Source: CAYLHX01 sp964383675 (GTDB taxonomy: Bacteria > Patescibacteriota > Gracilibacteria > UBA1369 > LOWO2-01-FULL-3). From it: a DNA stretch of 64,000 nucleotides. Shown in pieces: positions 29,468-39,043 of this stretch. The notes beneath the pieces were generated by a model. That model saw only the letters and a program-made list of their open reading frames with translations. It was not told the DNA's origin and searched no databases. A program made the position numbers and the translations under genes. The DNA lies in the NCBI GenBank assembly GCA_964383675.1, contig CAYLHX010000001.1, positions 1-64,000 on the forward strand. The letters are read 5' to 3'. Numbering within the stretch: the first letter of the stretch is position 1; every line of letters begins with the position of its first letter.

Positions 29468-29496
29468 ATCTGAGCTTATTATTTCTAGAAAGCATT

Positions 29497-30621
29497 ATGT
29501 CCAAGGACTTGTATGAAATCCTGGGGGTCAAGAAAGAGGCCAGTGATCAAGAGATTAAGACTGCTTATCGTAAGGCCGCTTTGAAGTGGCATCCCGACAA
29601 ACACAAAGGTGATAAAGAGGCCGAACAGAAATTTAAAGAAATTAATATGGCCTACGAGGTACTGTCCGACCAAAAGAAACGTCAACAGTACGATGCTTTC
29701 GGTAGCGCCGGTGGTCCAGGAGGCGGCTTTGGGGGAGGCGGTGCCGGTGGTTTTGGCGGTTTCGATTTTACCGATTTCATGGACGGCTCCGGAAACTTTG
29801 CCGATATTTTTGAAAGCTTTTTCGGCGGAGCCCGCGGCGGTCAGGGCCGCAGGAAAGGTGGAGCTATGCGCGGAAACGATATCGAAGCTTCAATTGGTAT
29901 CGGTTTTGAAGAGGCGGTTTTTGGCAGCGAAAAAGAGTTGGAAATAACTAAACCCGATGTCTGTGATCAGTGTAATGGAAAAGGCGCGGAACCCGGCAGT
30001 ACAATTATTACTTGTCCGACCTGTAGTGGAACAGGACAGCTCCGTGCGGTTCGCAATACTATTTTGGGACAGGTAACAACTTCCAGGGTTTGTGACAATT
30101 GTGACGGAGAGGGACGCGTGCCGGAGAAAAAATGTACAAAGTGTCATGGTACAACTCGTACTCGCGTGAAAGAACGGATAAAGGTGAAAATTCCGGCCGG
30201 TGTTGATAATGGTTCAACAATTCGTCTAACCGGCAAGGGTGAAGGTGGAATTAAAGGAGGTCCCGCCGGTGATCTGTATATTAATTTAAATGTCCGTCCA
30301 AGTGACACTTACTTCCGTTCGGGTAATGATATCCACAGTGAGACAAAAATACACTTGCTGCAAGCTGTTTTGGGTGATGAAGTTGAGGTAAAAACTCTGC
30401 ATGGAGCTTCAACGATTAAAATTCCGCCTGGGACTGAAGATGGAAAAGTTTTTCAGATTAGCGCAAAAGGCGTCCCCAGCCATACTGGTAAAACCGGTGA
30501 CCATCTGGTTAAAGTTCGTGTGGAAGTTCCGAAAAAACTTTCCAAAAAAGAAAAAGAATTATACGCGGAACTGGCGAAGGAGGCCGGTTTGGATATAAAG
30601 AAGGGTGGTTGGTTCGCTTAA
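29497..30621 (+). CDS. dnaJ: Chaperone protein DnaJ
   Basis: A 374-aa type I J-protein, co-chaperone of DnaK. Domains in order: J domain at residues 1-70 with the invariant HPD (LKWHPDKHKGD), a Gly/Phe-rich linker (about 70-110), and a zinc-binding domain with CDQCNGKG, CPTCSGTG, CDNCDGEG and a slightly degenerate fourth repeat CTKCHGTT. A two-part C-terminal substrate-binding region follows (IRLTGKGEGG, KIPPGTEDGKVF). Length is normal. It is transcribed alone under CIRCE control; dnaK, grpE and hrcA are not adjacent. The leader has no SD. Confidence 0.98.
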   Translation: MSKDLYEILGVKKEASDQEIKTAYRKAALKWHPDKHKGDKEAEQKFKEINMAYEVLSDQKKRQQYDAFGSAGGPGGGFGGGGAGGFGGFDFTDFMDGSGNFADIFESFFGGARGGQGRRKGGAMRGNDIEASIGIGFEEAVFGSEKELEITKPDVCDQCNGKGAEPGSTIITCPTCSGTGQLRAVRNTILGQVTTSRVCDNCDGEGRVPEKKCTKCHGTTRTRVKERIKVKIPAGVDNGSTIRLTGKGEGGIKGGPAGDLYINLNVRPSDTYFRSGNDIHSETKIHLLQAVLGDEVEVKTLHGASTIKIPPGTEDGKVFQISAKGVPSHTGKTGDHLVKVRVEVPKKLSKKEKELYAELAKEAGLDIKKGGWFA

Positions 30622-30687
30622 GCTCTTATTGCAAAAAGAGCCACTTCGTATTACCATTCAGTTTGATATTTGCTCATTCCTAACAAT

Positions 30688-31266
30688 ATGAATATCAGCC
30701 TTTCATGGGATCTGTTTGTAATAGTATTTTTTGTGGTGATTGTGGCCTACAGTTTTATCATTGGACGCGACAACACTCTGAAGGTGATTTTGGGGACTTA
30801 CGTTTCGATAATTGCCGCTGACGCGGCTGGTAGTTTGTTTGCAACTTATTTTGCCGGTTCGGCACTTTTTTTGAATATTCTAAAATTCGCCTCGGTAAGC
30901 AATGAGCAGGAAGCGGTGGTTTTGGTGAAGGTAACCATCTTTGTTGTCCTGGTGATTCTATTCGCCGTTAAAGGAGCTTTTGAGGTGGATACGGTAGATG
31001 ACCGCTCGGCAGCTATCAGAATGGTTCTAAGCGTTATTTATGCGGTCATGAGCGCGGGATTAATAATCAGCGCCATCTTGGTTTTTGTAAGCGGCGTACC
31101 TTTGATCAGTAATAATGTCGGGGCGATCACCGTGGCCAATGGCGGACTGTGGGATATCTATACGAAATCGGCTTTGATACGCAATATTGTGCAACATAGC
31201 CACCTCTGGTTTTCGATTCCTGCACTTTCATTTTTGATCCATAGTTTGTATACCGACCACGAATAG
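30688..31266 (+). CDS. Small multi-pass membrane protein, unknown
   Basis: This 192-aa protein has about four hydrophobic segments (DLFVIVFFVVIVAYSFII; VILGTYVSIIAADAAGSLF; VVLVKVTIFVVLVILFAV; VLSVIYAVMSAGLIISAILV). The overall layout recalls CvpA-like membrane proteins, but no diagnostic motif is seen, so function is unassigned. The ATG at 30688 is chosen over an upstream TTG. It lies 66 nt after dnaJ, with a short hairpin (GCTCTT / AAGAGC) between them, so it may be on the same transcript or separate. The C-terminus is predicted cytosolic or peripheral. Confidence 0.65.
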   Translation: MNISLSWDLFVIVFFVVIVAYSFIIGRDNTLKVILGTYVSIIAADAAGSLFATYFAGSALFLNILKFASVSNEQEAVVLVKVTIFVVLVILFAVKGAFEVDTVDDRSAAIRMVLSVIYAVMSAGLIISAILVFVSGVPLISNNVGAITVANGGLWDIYTKSALIRNIVQHSHLWFSIPALSFLIHSLYTDHE

Positions 31267-31274
31267 AAAATCTC

Positions 31275-31303
31275 TTGCGTTTGAGCAAAACTCAACATAG
31301 AAT
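31275..31303 (+). promoter_or_regulatory. tRNA-Lys promoter
   Basis: TTGCGT (31275-31280), a 17-nt spacer and TAGAAT (31298-31303). The spacer contains an inverted repeat TTGAG-CAAAA-CTCAA. The start would be about 8 nt before the mature tRNA. Confidence 0.6.
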
Positions 31304-31318
31304 ATTGGGGTCAATTTT

Positions 31319-31394
31319 GGGTCGGTAGCTCAGTCGGTAGAGCAGCAGCCTTTTAAGCTGATGGTCGTGGGTTCAATCCCCACCCGACCCACCA
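31319..31394 (+). tRNA. tRNA-Lys (anticodon TTT)
   Basis: The acceptor GGGTCGG pairs with CCGACCC, the D stem is GCTC/GAGC, the anticodon loop CTTTTAA gives TTT, and the T arm GTGGG-TTCAATC-CCCAC is perfect. CCA is encoded at 31392-31394. Confidence 0.96.
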
Positions 31395-31596
31395 TTAAGT
31401 GGAGAGGTAGCGTGCCGAAGATGAAGGTTTAGCGAGCTACGCGAGACTAAACCGAAATCGAAGGCCAACTTTCAAGAAGTTTGCAAAATCTGATTGTAGC
31501 AAATTTCGATGAAAGTTGAGCGGACCCCATTGAGCATCAGGCGAAGATTTTTTGTAGATCAGCGAGGAAATCCCTATTGAGAGAATAAGAGAACTT
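31395..31596. other. Intergenic segment with two nested hairpins; possible structured RNA
   Basis: The stretch between tRNA-Lys and the Fic-like stop codon contains GGTTTAG/CTAAACC (31426-31432 with 31447-31453). It also contains a long imperfect stem, CAACTTTCA then GAAGTTTGC pairing with GCAAATTTC then TGAAAGTTG (31466-31518). No open frame of note is present. It could be a small RNA, processed 3' tail or a two-way terminator region; no U-tract follows the long stem on either strand. Confidence 0.45.
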
Positions 31597-32835
31597 TTAT
31601 TGGGCGTTTATTTCCTTTGGCTTTGAGTTTTCTTCTTCTACAGCTCGAATCTGTTCCATGGCCCACAAGATCACGGGTAAAAATTTGCTGATTTTTTGAT
31701 TAGAGCGCTGATCCGTTCCGTTAAGCACTCTAAAAACTTCATAATAGTTATAGGTGGTGAATGGAAGGTTTCTTCGTTGCATTTCACGTAATACAGGTAA
31801 GGTTTCGTCAAGAGAAAGTTGCATTAAGTCTTTTGAGGATTCCAGGGCTTCTTGGAAGTATCCTTCCTGAGAATCCAGATTGGCCATAGCCACAGCTCTG
31901 GAATAGATTGTTTCCTTGTCCAAAGCTTCACCTACATCCAATTTTGAATAAGCCGTATCAAAATCTTCCCGGGTTAAACCTTCCGGTTCGCATATTGTCC
32001 ATGACTCTGAAAAAATCATGCCTGCATCGTCATAGCCCAGATTATAAAGATCGGCAAGAGTACGGTTGTGGCTAAACAATTTAGTAAATAAGGCGTTAAT
32101 GAATGAGGGGAATTTAGGATTCTCGCTTAACTCCGGAAAGTGTCTGGCGAAAATTTGTGCTTTCAGGTTAATATCAGCCGGAAATAAATGGCTTCTTTTA
32201 AAGTGTGGTCCGGCATTACGAAATACTCTTTTTGTTTGTTTACCTGAAACCGGTCTGGATGCTCTCGCTATTAAGTAGTCAAAAAAGGATTTATTGATTC
32301 TGGTGTTGAAGTCCTCCTGTGCATGTAATAGCATCGATAAATTAAAGTAAAAACAAGCTTTCACGATAGCTTCTTCCGGGCTAAGTCCATCAAATTCTCT
32401 ATCTAATTCAGCAACCAGTAGGTTGAGAGAAGCTCCCACGTGCTGAGCCGCAACCCTGGGCAAAATATCACCTTCAGGATAGTAAGCATACTTGCCGGTT
32501 CTTAACAGTCTTCCGGAAACCGGTTCCTTTCCGTTTAAAAGGGCATGTCTCGCCTGAACGTTAACTATCAATCTCAATGCGTCCGCCACTGATAGTTCCG
32601 GAAACAATTCCAGTCCCAAAAGCTCATCGGTCAATCTTTGATTTTGCTCTATTCTCAAGGCCTCTACCTGCTGAACCGCGGTAAGTGCTCCTGTAGCCTC
32701 AGCGCTATCGTCCTGAATTCCCTCAAGGGCGCGAGCAACTTGCAGCACTTCAGCCGGCAAATCATGAAGATGAGCAGTATTTAGTATTTCTAGCAGCTCA
32801 TCCCCATGACTTATTCCTGGTCCGGTTAGTATCAT
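31597..32835 (-). CDS. Divergent Fic-like protein
   Basis: This 412-aa protein matches the layout of Fic-domain AMPylases/nucleotidyltransferases. Near residue 34 is a helix ARALEGI resembling the inhibitory (S/T)xxxE(G/N) helix, but with Ala at the S/T position. RHALLNG and GRLLRTGKYAYYPEG follow at about 97-122 (the Fic GxxR region). Residues 171-182, HAQEDFNTRINK, align with HPFxDGNGRxxR and keep His171, Asp175, Asn177 and Arg179, with Lys182 for the last Arg. The PF and both Gly are lost, so activity is uncertain. The C-terminal 200 residues are unrecognised and mostly helical. It is last in a three-gene unit, 8 nt after the giant fusion gene. The Fic call is from motif reading and needs profile confirmation. 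Confidence 0.55.
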   Translation of the reverse strand: MILTGPGISHGDELLEILNTAHLHDLPAEVLQVARALEGIQDDSAEATGALTAVQQVEALRIEQNQRLTDELLGLELFPELSVADALRLIVNVQARHALLNGKEPVSGRLLRTGKYAYYPEGDILPRVAAQHVGASLNLLVAELDREFDGLSPEEAIVKACFYFNLSMLLHAQEDFNTRINKSFFDYLIARASRPVSGKQTKRVFRNAGPHFKRSHLFPADINLKAQIFARHFPELSENPKFPSFINALFTKLFSHNRTLADLYNLGYDDAGMIFSESWTICEPEGLTREDFDTAYSKLDVGEALDKETIYSRAVAMANLDSQEGYFQEALESSKDLMQLSLDETLPVLREMQRRNLPFTTYNYYEVFRVLNGTDQRSNQKISKFLPVILWAMEQIRAVEEENSKPKEINAQ

Positions 32836-32843
32836 GCGTATGT

Positions 32844-35800
32844 TTACTTCTCAAATTCCCAACCCCTGGCCTTGATTATCGCGTCTGCAACCTTGTTAGC
32901 CTTCATTATCTCCGGCGTGTGCTTTGAAATATCCGCGTCTTTGTAGCCAAACTGCACAACTCCAAAATTGATCATAATTTGATAGATCAATTCCGCTCTG
33001 GAATCGGCGGCGATAATGTTGGCGTGATCGGCAAGATCGGGATTGAAATTTTCAAGATTGATTCTTTGTCCAGCCTTGCTTTCAATTACCGCATTGATGG
33101 TGTTTTCGATATCCGGGGTTATCAACTGAGGTTCATAGTCTTTACCTTCTTTAATTCGGGCCTCAATTTGTGCAGCAAGCTCGGGGTTGTAATGATAAAG
33201 AGGCGTGGAGATATCGATAGTTTGGCCATTTGCATCAACCGGCCTGACGGCATCACTTTCATATCTTTCCAACAAAAGCAGGTTTAAGGCCATCATCTCA
33301 TCCGGCAGATTCTTTTGCCCACCTTCAGTAAGCGCAATTCCGTATTTATCTTTAATGGCCTTATTAACTCTTCTGATGTGTTTGGTGAATCTCTCATTAA
33401 TGCGCGGATCCTGAGTAATCAATTTGATAACGGAGTGTGAGGCTTTGGCAGGTCCTTCAAACTCCATGCCCTTTACCTTGAGCTGAGTGTAAAGGTTACC
33501 GGTGATAACACCGGCTTTTTCCATAACACCGGCCAGACGATCGAGCATCTTTTCCAGATCTTGCGGATGCATAAAGGGGTTGCCGCAAGGCGTACTGGCG
33601 ATTGGATTATATATTTTGCTAAAAATTGTTTCGCGATCAAGCACTGTCTCGGCTTGCTGGCCATTTTCATCGATGAGTGTGACATAAAAATGATTTTCCA
33701 AAGCGTCGTAACGACTTGAAGTAATTTTGGCGTTTGACGGCTCTTTAGCTCCTTTAAATTTATGAGACAAAATTTTACCAACAAACACATCTCTAACCAT
33801 TTCCTGAGCTCTTAAAATTCCTCCTTCCACGTCATTGAAGCGTAGAAGCGCGTTTTTCGCCTTACCATTTGCGTCCTGTAACACCTCCCAACCCAGCAAA
33901 TCGTCCAGAGTTTTGGCATATTTGCGGAGAACTTCGCCGCTGTCCACTCCCTTGGTGGAGGATAGACTGGCAAAGAAGTTGGGTTGATCGCCACTGGTGC
34001 CTTTTTCACCTCGCCAACCTTCAACGTAAGAGCCCATTAAAAGATTACGCGGGCTGGGTACTTCACCCAGCTCTTTGCCCGGAGGCGGTTCTTGAAAGTT
34101 GTTGATATTCAAGAACATATTAACTCTGACCGGGCGCAAGAAGCTGTCCGGATTACAGATTCCGGGGATGGTGATACGAGGATTGCTTTCGTGGTCTATA
34201 TTGGTTTTGCTACCTAAAGCTCTGATGTCTCGGTATCGCTCCTGCCAGTAGTCGGAAATGTCGGTGGTACGCATGAAATCTCCCTGTTCGGTACCCAACA
34301 TGTAAAGCTGACCGTCGGCGCCTTCAAAGAGCGATAGCATATCTCCGGCCAAAAGTTCCACGTTTTCAATCTGATCGGCAATTCCCTCGCTCTTCATGGC
34401 CTGTTCCATCAAGGCAATAATGGTTTCAGATTTACCTGTTCCACTGTCACCACCCATTACGATAGTTTTTCTGAGACCGTTTTTTAAAGTTATGGTGAAG
34501 GCAGAACCGTGAATCGGGAACATACCTTTTTGACGTACCAATTCGTTGGTAACTGTAAGAATAGGCTTTTTAAGGTAGCCCATATAATCGGTGATATTTT
34601 CACGATCAACCCAAGATATCGGCAGCATGGAACCGTCCTCGTTTTGATCAAAGTAGTAACCCAGGCGATAGTCTTCTCCCATTACTTTGGAAGGCAACCC
34701 CAGGAAGCTTACCGCATCCGGTTTCACATTTTTATCTACCTCGTGCAGCTCCATGTCCACTTGTGGAAAGAGGCGCAGCTCATCGGCCAGGTAGTGGCTG
34801 TAGGAGCGATGCATCACAATAAGCACCTTGTGTCCGCCAACCTGAGCCATTTTACAGACATAATCTTTGGGATCCATTTTGTCCACGAAACCGCTAAGTT
34901 TTTCGCGGAAGAATTCCGGCTTCGGTGCATTTTCACCATCACCATCACGACGATAAATACCTCGATCGCCGCCGGCCACTCTGGCTACGCTACCGGTGGT
35001 CATATCCGGGGAAGGGTCGGTAGGAGCAGTTGTTTTGGCGAACTTAGCCTTGCCAATCAGAGCTCTTAAAAATGGAGGTAGGTTTTCATTGCCTTCCAAT
35101 CCCTCAGTTTCACTGTAACCAATTTGCAAACTTCTCTTGAAGCGGAGTTCGGTGTCTTCTTCTTCGGTACGGCGTTTTTTGTTGATATCTTTAATAAGTT
35201 GAGCTTCCTGATCCTTGGTGAGAAATACTCTCAGGAAGGACTTGATGTGCCTGGATAACTTTTCTTCAGATCCCAAAAGTTCGTCTTCACTGGTTGCTTT
35301 GGCATCGGCGAGAATTTTAATAGTGTCGTCGCTAAACCAGATTTTGGCAATTTCAGTGGCGACTTTGGCGAACAGTTCTTTTTCACCATCACGGAATCTT
35401 CGCTGACCGGGAGCACATTTTTTGGCGAACTGCAAAGCCCCATAGCGAGCCTGACAATGATCTGGAGATAGATGCTGCAATTCCGGGATACGGTTTCTAA
35501 CCTGTAATAAATAATGATTGAAAAGATCATGGAAAGGCTTGCTGTTAACAAAATCATCCATGGTTTTACAATCTATTCTCTTCAGAGTGACAATATGATG
35601 TCTGGAGTCCGGTTCAATACTTTCAATATATTCATCGACATCTTCGGGGCGGTCATCCACCACTTTTTTGCGACGCTTGTTTTTAGCGCTCTGCAGTGCC
35701 TGAATAAGTTCTTCTTTATCTTTTGCCGCTTGAGCGAATTCGATTTCACCGCCGGGAAAGAGTTCCTTCAAAGCACTCTGTTCGGGATTAAAGCTTTCAG

Positions 35801-38800
35801 CCTCGTGATATTCAGCCTTTTTGGTTTTGAACTCCTGCCAGTAGCGCAGTAGTAAATCCAGATCAACTCTAACGGCCAGTTCAAGCAGGTTGTAGCCTTC
35901 TTTGGTTCCATCCACCATGCCACCGAAGGCGAAACGTACATAGCCTTTGGCGGTTGGCACCACATCTATCTTGCGGGCGCGGGATATCGCTTGCAAGAAA
36001 GGTAGTAAAGAGGCGTTATCACTACCGTCTTCATCCAGTTTGACACACATATAGAAGGGCCCTTCCGGTTGAATACATCTTTCGGAAAGTCCGGGATATT
36101 TTTCCTCCAATTTTGTAACCGCCCTGGCAACCGCCTTTGCTCTCTCCACCGAATCTCTTTGTGTCTGTTTTTCCAGGCGGAGATTTTTTAGATCGGAAAG
36201 TAAATTGTTGATATATTTTGAGGCTACATCTTTGTATTCGTGCGGTGTCGAGGTACGCAATTTCAGACGGTCAAGATCGTTTCTGGCATTGATAAGAGCG
36301 AAATATAGTGGTCCTATAAAGGCGTCAGAGGTAAGATCGGCAAAATCTTCGCTGAGAAGTTCATCAATAATTTTTTCCGGATCGGCAATTGCCAAAGCGG
36401 GTCTCAAGCGTGAGGAAACTTCTTTAACAGCCAAGCCCATCCTGTAAGTTTGGTTATCCATGTAGAGGGACATGGTATTGGCCGAGTCGGTGTTGTCACG
36501 CACGAAACTTTCAAATCCGGCGTCGTTGGTGAAGACTGTTCCGGTTCTGCGTCCGGCTCCCATCGCCCACTTGGTGGTTGGAATTGTGGAGTAGATGGTT
36601 ATGGGTTTTGCAAACCTGGAACGGTTGTTTTCATAGAATTCCGGTAGAGATGCATCACCTTGTATGTCTTTTTTGGGTTTACCAACCTGCTTGTGATAAG
36701 CCTCATCGGCCATGACAGTGAGTCCATAGCGCGAAGCAAGATCCAACAGTCTTAACTTCACGGTATTTTCCGCTACCGTTGAAGTTGGATTATGGGGATC
36801 GTTGATGATAAGAACTACGCTGGAAAAATATATTTCTCGAAGTTCCGGAAAATCCATCAGCTCTTCATCGATTATGCGCAGCTGCTCTTCCAGAGAGTCC
36901 GGATTAAGCTGTCCGCGTTCATCCACTTCGATTTTAAGATAATTTTCAGGTGGAAAATCGTATTCATTTAAAACATCATTGAAGGTCCAACCGAGTTCCG
37001 CAAGAGCTAAACTGGGCTTGAAACTGCCATTTGCGATATCGTTCAAAAGTCTTTCGGCAAAATCGTAGTTGTGATCCTCCAACCCGTGACGGACGCGACG
37101 AGCAAGGCCATCAACTTTATCTAGAACTCCACTGCCCAGTCTATGTGCCATCCCTTGTACTCCTCTTAAAAGGTTGCCGCCTTTTCTGGCAATTCCACCT
37201 TCAAGCATTTTCCCCAGATCACCACGACCATGTCTGGCAAAAACTTCTCCCAGCTTTGCTCTGGCCTGACCACTGGGATTAGCGGTAGTTAATCTATCTA
37301 AAGCTGTACGAGCGCTATCCAGTTTTCCTTCAACAGCTTCCGCTAAATTATGAGCCTGCTCTTTAAGTCTTTCCTGAACAAAAGTTCCGTACCCTCCCGA
37401 CTTGCCTGAAGCGTCACGTATTGATGCCTCCGGTGAACGTCTGTCGCGCAGAGTACGATCGATCTGACTTTTTACCGCGGCCATGCTGTCTATGGGTAGA
37501 CCGGAGCGTGATTTAAGCTCCATCAGCTTTGCTCTGCACTCTTCAATTTTTGGCTGAAAGTCATCCAGATGACTGTGAACTTTTTCCGTGTGATACTTCC
37601 CCACCAGCCCCAACTCACGGCGACCGCCGCCTTGTGGGATGGAGATACAATGATAGTTTTTTCCTTTAACTTTTTTGTAGAAATATTTGCGAGCATTTTC
37701 TTCCGTTTGACCGATCAATTCCTGATTTTTGGTCGCTAAAGAATCTTCATCGGCATTTTTAATTTCTTCAATGAAATCCAAAAATTCCAGGAACTTTTTT
37801 AAATTAAGATAATCTCGCTGCTGAGTAACCTGCCATTCCTGCTTACGAATCGCGGTTGCGGTAAGTTGGTGAGTTCCTTTGCTCTCATACTCCTCAATTT
37901 TACCTTGGACCCCCTGTCGTAAATTTTCCAAGTCGCTAGACTGAAAATCCTCCAGGATGCGGCGCAGATTCATCTGGGTATTGGCCGGTGTCCCGGAGTC
38001 TTTTACATGAAAGGCGTCTATGGCTTCATTAAGTGGTGGATGCATGGAGTAAACCAACGTGGTACCGGACTTGCGGGCGTTGGGCGAGTCGTCAACAATC
38101 ACCAGACGACCTATAAGGCCCTCCCACTTGGACAGCAGTTTATCGTCGGTAAAGATAGAATGTTTAACGGAAGTAACCCTCACAACGAAGAGGGCCTCGG
38201 GATTTGCTTTCATTTGTTCGATAAGTTCGTCATCAAGCTTGTTCGGTTCCTCAACCACCTTCATAGGCATGCTGCCATTGCTGTGTTGACTAAGCATGTG
38301 CTCGGTCATCAGGCGAATGGCTGTTTGAGGGCTGCCGCTGATGGTGGATTTTTTAAAGGCACGCAAACCTTCGAGTCCGGAGAATTCGGTTGCTTCTCTC
38401 TCAAATTCCGCCTTCTCTTTGGCGGTGGTGTAGTGAGTACTTTGAGTAACCAATCGATCAACCGCCTGTAAGAATTTGTCGAAGATTTGTCTGTCCGCTC
38501 CGATGAGATCTCTAAATCCATATATGTTCGGTAACTCTCCGCCGAAAAGCACCTGTTCAATAGTTTTGATTCCTTCGGGTGTAATGGGAGGTGTCCCGAT
38601 TGAAAAACGATAACGAGTAAGCGCTTCAGCCACCTGAGGCGTGATATCAACTTCTTCATCTGAACTTTCCAATCGCACTTTTTTACCGATAGATTTTCTC
38701 AGATTTCTCTCAAAAAGATTGGAGTTGTTCAGAATTTGAAAGACTTTGGAGGGATTCGGTTTACTGATAATACGGTTGATATATTCGTAAGAAAGCTCTT

Positions 38801-39032
38801 CTATCAGTCGTTTACATTCGGCTACTCTCTTCTCGATCGCGTCGATTTTTTCAGGTGGTACATCACTCAAATCTTCCGGTAGCTGCATGATTGTATCGAT
38901 TACCGGCATTAGCGGAGTAACAACAACTTCAGCACTTAAAGGTTCGGCAAAGTGGCGCAGATTTTGAATCTCATGCTCTAGATCGGGATATTCCCAACGT
39001 TCGGTTTCCGGTGCGGAAGAAGAAATGGCCAT
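32844..39032 (-). CDS. Giant fusion: PLP aminotransferase-like domain plus PEPCK/HPr-kinase-like P-loop domain
   Basis: This 2062-aa cytosolic protein has no signal or membrane segment. Residues 1-650 are unrecognised, charged and partly helical. Residues about 660-1065 read as a fold-type-I aminotransferase: INDPHNPTS (Asn748), DEAYH (Asp776 for the pyridine N, Tyr779), TTKWAMGAGRRTG (Lys821 as the Schiff-base lysine, Arg829 at K+8) and YVRFAFGG (Arg1033, carboxylate-binding position). Residues about 1370-1900 resemble PEP carboxykinase: PIHGSAF (His1508, like MHCSAN), a P-loop GGDSGTGKSET (Lys1534) and LLAGDM (Asp1564). The SGTGKSE form also resembles HPr kinase. The middle section (1075-1370) is unrecognised. 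It lies 11 nt after a 77-aa gene and 8 nt before the Fic-like gene. Catalytic residues of both halves look retained, so it may be bifunctional. The substrate is unknown. Confidence 0.75.
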   Translation of the reverse strand: MAISSSAPETERWEYPDLEHEIQNLRHFAEPLSAEVVVTPLMPVIDTIMQLPEDLSDVPPEKIDAIEKRVAECKRLIEELSYEYINRIISKPNPSKVFQILNNSNLFERNLRKSIGKKVRLESSDEEVDITPQVAEALTRYRFSIGTPPITPEGIKTIEQVLFGGELPNIYGFRDLIGADRQIFDKFLQAVDRLVTQSTHYTTAKEKAEFEREATEFSGLEGLRAFKKSTISGSPQTAIRLMTEHMLSQHSNGSMPMKVVEEPNKLDDELIEQMKANPEALFVVRVTSVKHSIFTDDKLLSKWEGLIGRLVIVDDSPNARKSGTTLVYSMHPPLNEAIDAFHVKDSGTPANTQMNLRRILEDFQSSDLENLRQGVQGKIEEYESKGTHQLTATAIRKQEWQVTQQRDYLNLKKFLEFLDFIEEIKNADEDSLATKNQELIGQTEENARKYFYKKVKGKNYHCISIPQGGGRRELGLVGKYHTEKVHSHLDDFQPKIEECRAKLMELKSRSGLPIDSMAAVKSQIDRTLRDRRSPEASIRDASGKSGGYGTFVQERLKEQAHNLAEAVEGKLDSARTALDRLTTANPSGQARAKLGEVFARHGRGDLGKMLEGGIARKGGNLLRGVQGMAHRLGSGVLDKVDGLARRVRHGLEDHNYDFAERLLNDIANGSFKPSLALAELGWTFNDVLNEYDFPPENYLKIEVDERGQLNPDSLEEQLRIIDEELMDFPELREIYFSSVVLIINDPHNPTSTVAENTVKLRLLDLASRYGLTVMADEAYHKQVGKPKKDIQGDASLPEFYENNRSRFAKPITIYSTIPTTKWAMGAGRRTGTVFTNDAGFESFVRDNTDSANTMSLYMDNQTYRMGLAVKEVSSRLRPALAIADPEKIIDELLSEDFADLTSDAFIGPLYFALINARNDLDRLKLRTSTPHEYKDVASKYINNLLSDLKNLRLEKQTQRDSVERAKAVARAVTKLEEKYPGLSERCIQPEGPFYMCVKLDEDGSDNASLLPFLQAISRARKIDVVPTAKGYVRFAFGGMVDGTKEGYNLLELAVRVDLDLLLRYWQEFKTKKAEYHEAESFNPEQSALKELFPGGEIEFAQAAKDKEELIQALQSAKNKRRKKVVDDRPEDVDEYIESIEPDSRHHIVTLKRIDCKTMDDFVNSKPFHDLFNHYLLQVRNRIPELQHLSPDHCQARYGALQFAKKCAPGQRRFRDGEKELFAKVATEIAKIWFSDDTIKILADAKATSEDELLGSEEKLSRHIKSFLRVFLTKDQEAQLIKDINKKRRTEEEDTELRFKRSLQIGYSETEGLEGNENLPPFLRALIGKAKFAKTTAPTDPSPDMTTGSVARVAGGDRGIYRRDGDGENAPKPEFFREKLSGFVDKMDPKDYVCKMAQVGGHKVLIVMHRSYSHYLADELRLFPQVDMELHEVDKNVKPDAVSFLGLPSKVMGEDYRLGYYFDQNEDGSMLPISWVDRENITDYMGYLKKPILTVTNELVRQKGMFPIHGSAFTITLKNGLRKTIVMGGDSGTGKSETIIALMEQAMKSEGIADQIENVELLAGDMLSLFEGADGQLYMLGTEQGDFMRTTDISDYWQERYRDIRALGSKTNIDHESNPRITIPGICNPDSFLRPVRVNMFLNINNFQEPPPGKELGEVPSPRNLLMGSYVEGWRGEKGTSGDQPNFFASLSSTKGVDSGEVLRKYAKTLDDLLGWEVLQDANGKAKNALLRFNDVEGGILRAQEMVRDVFVGKILSHKFKGAKEPSNAKITSSRYDALENHFYVTLIDENGQQAETVLDRETIFSKIYNPIASTPCGNPFMHPQDLEKMLDRLAGVMEKAGVITGNLYTQLKVKGMEFEGPAKASHSVIKLITQDPRINERFTKHIRRVNKAIKDKYGIALTEGGQKNLPDEMMALNLLLLERYESDAVRPVDANGQTIDISTPLYHYNPELAAQIEARIKEGKDYEPQLITPDIENTINAVIESKAGQRINLENFNPDLADHANIIAADSRAELIYQIMINFGVVQFGYKDADISKHTPEIMKANKVADAIIKARGWEFEK

Positions 39033-39043
39033 GATTCAGGTGG

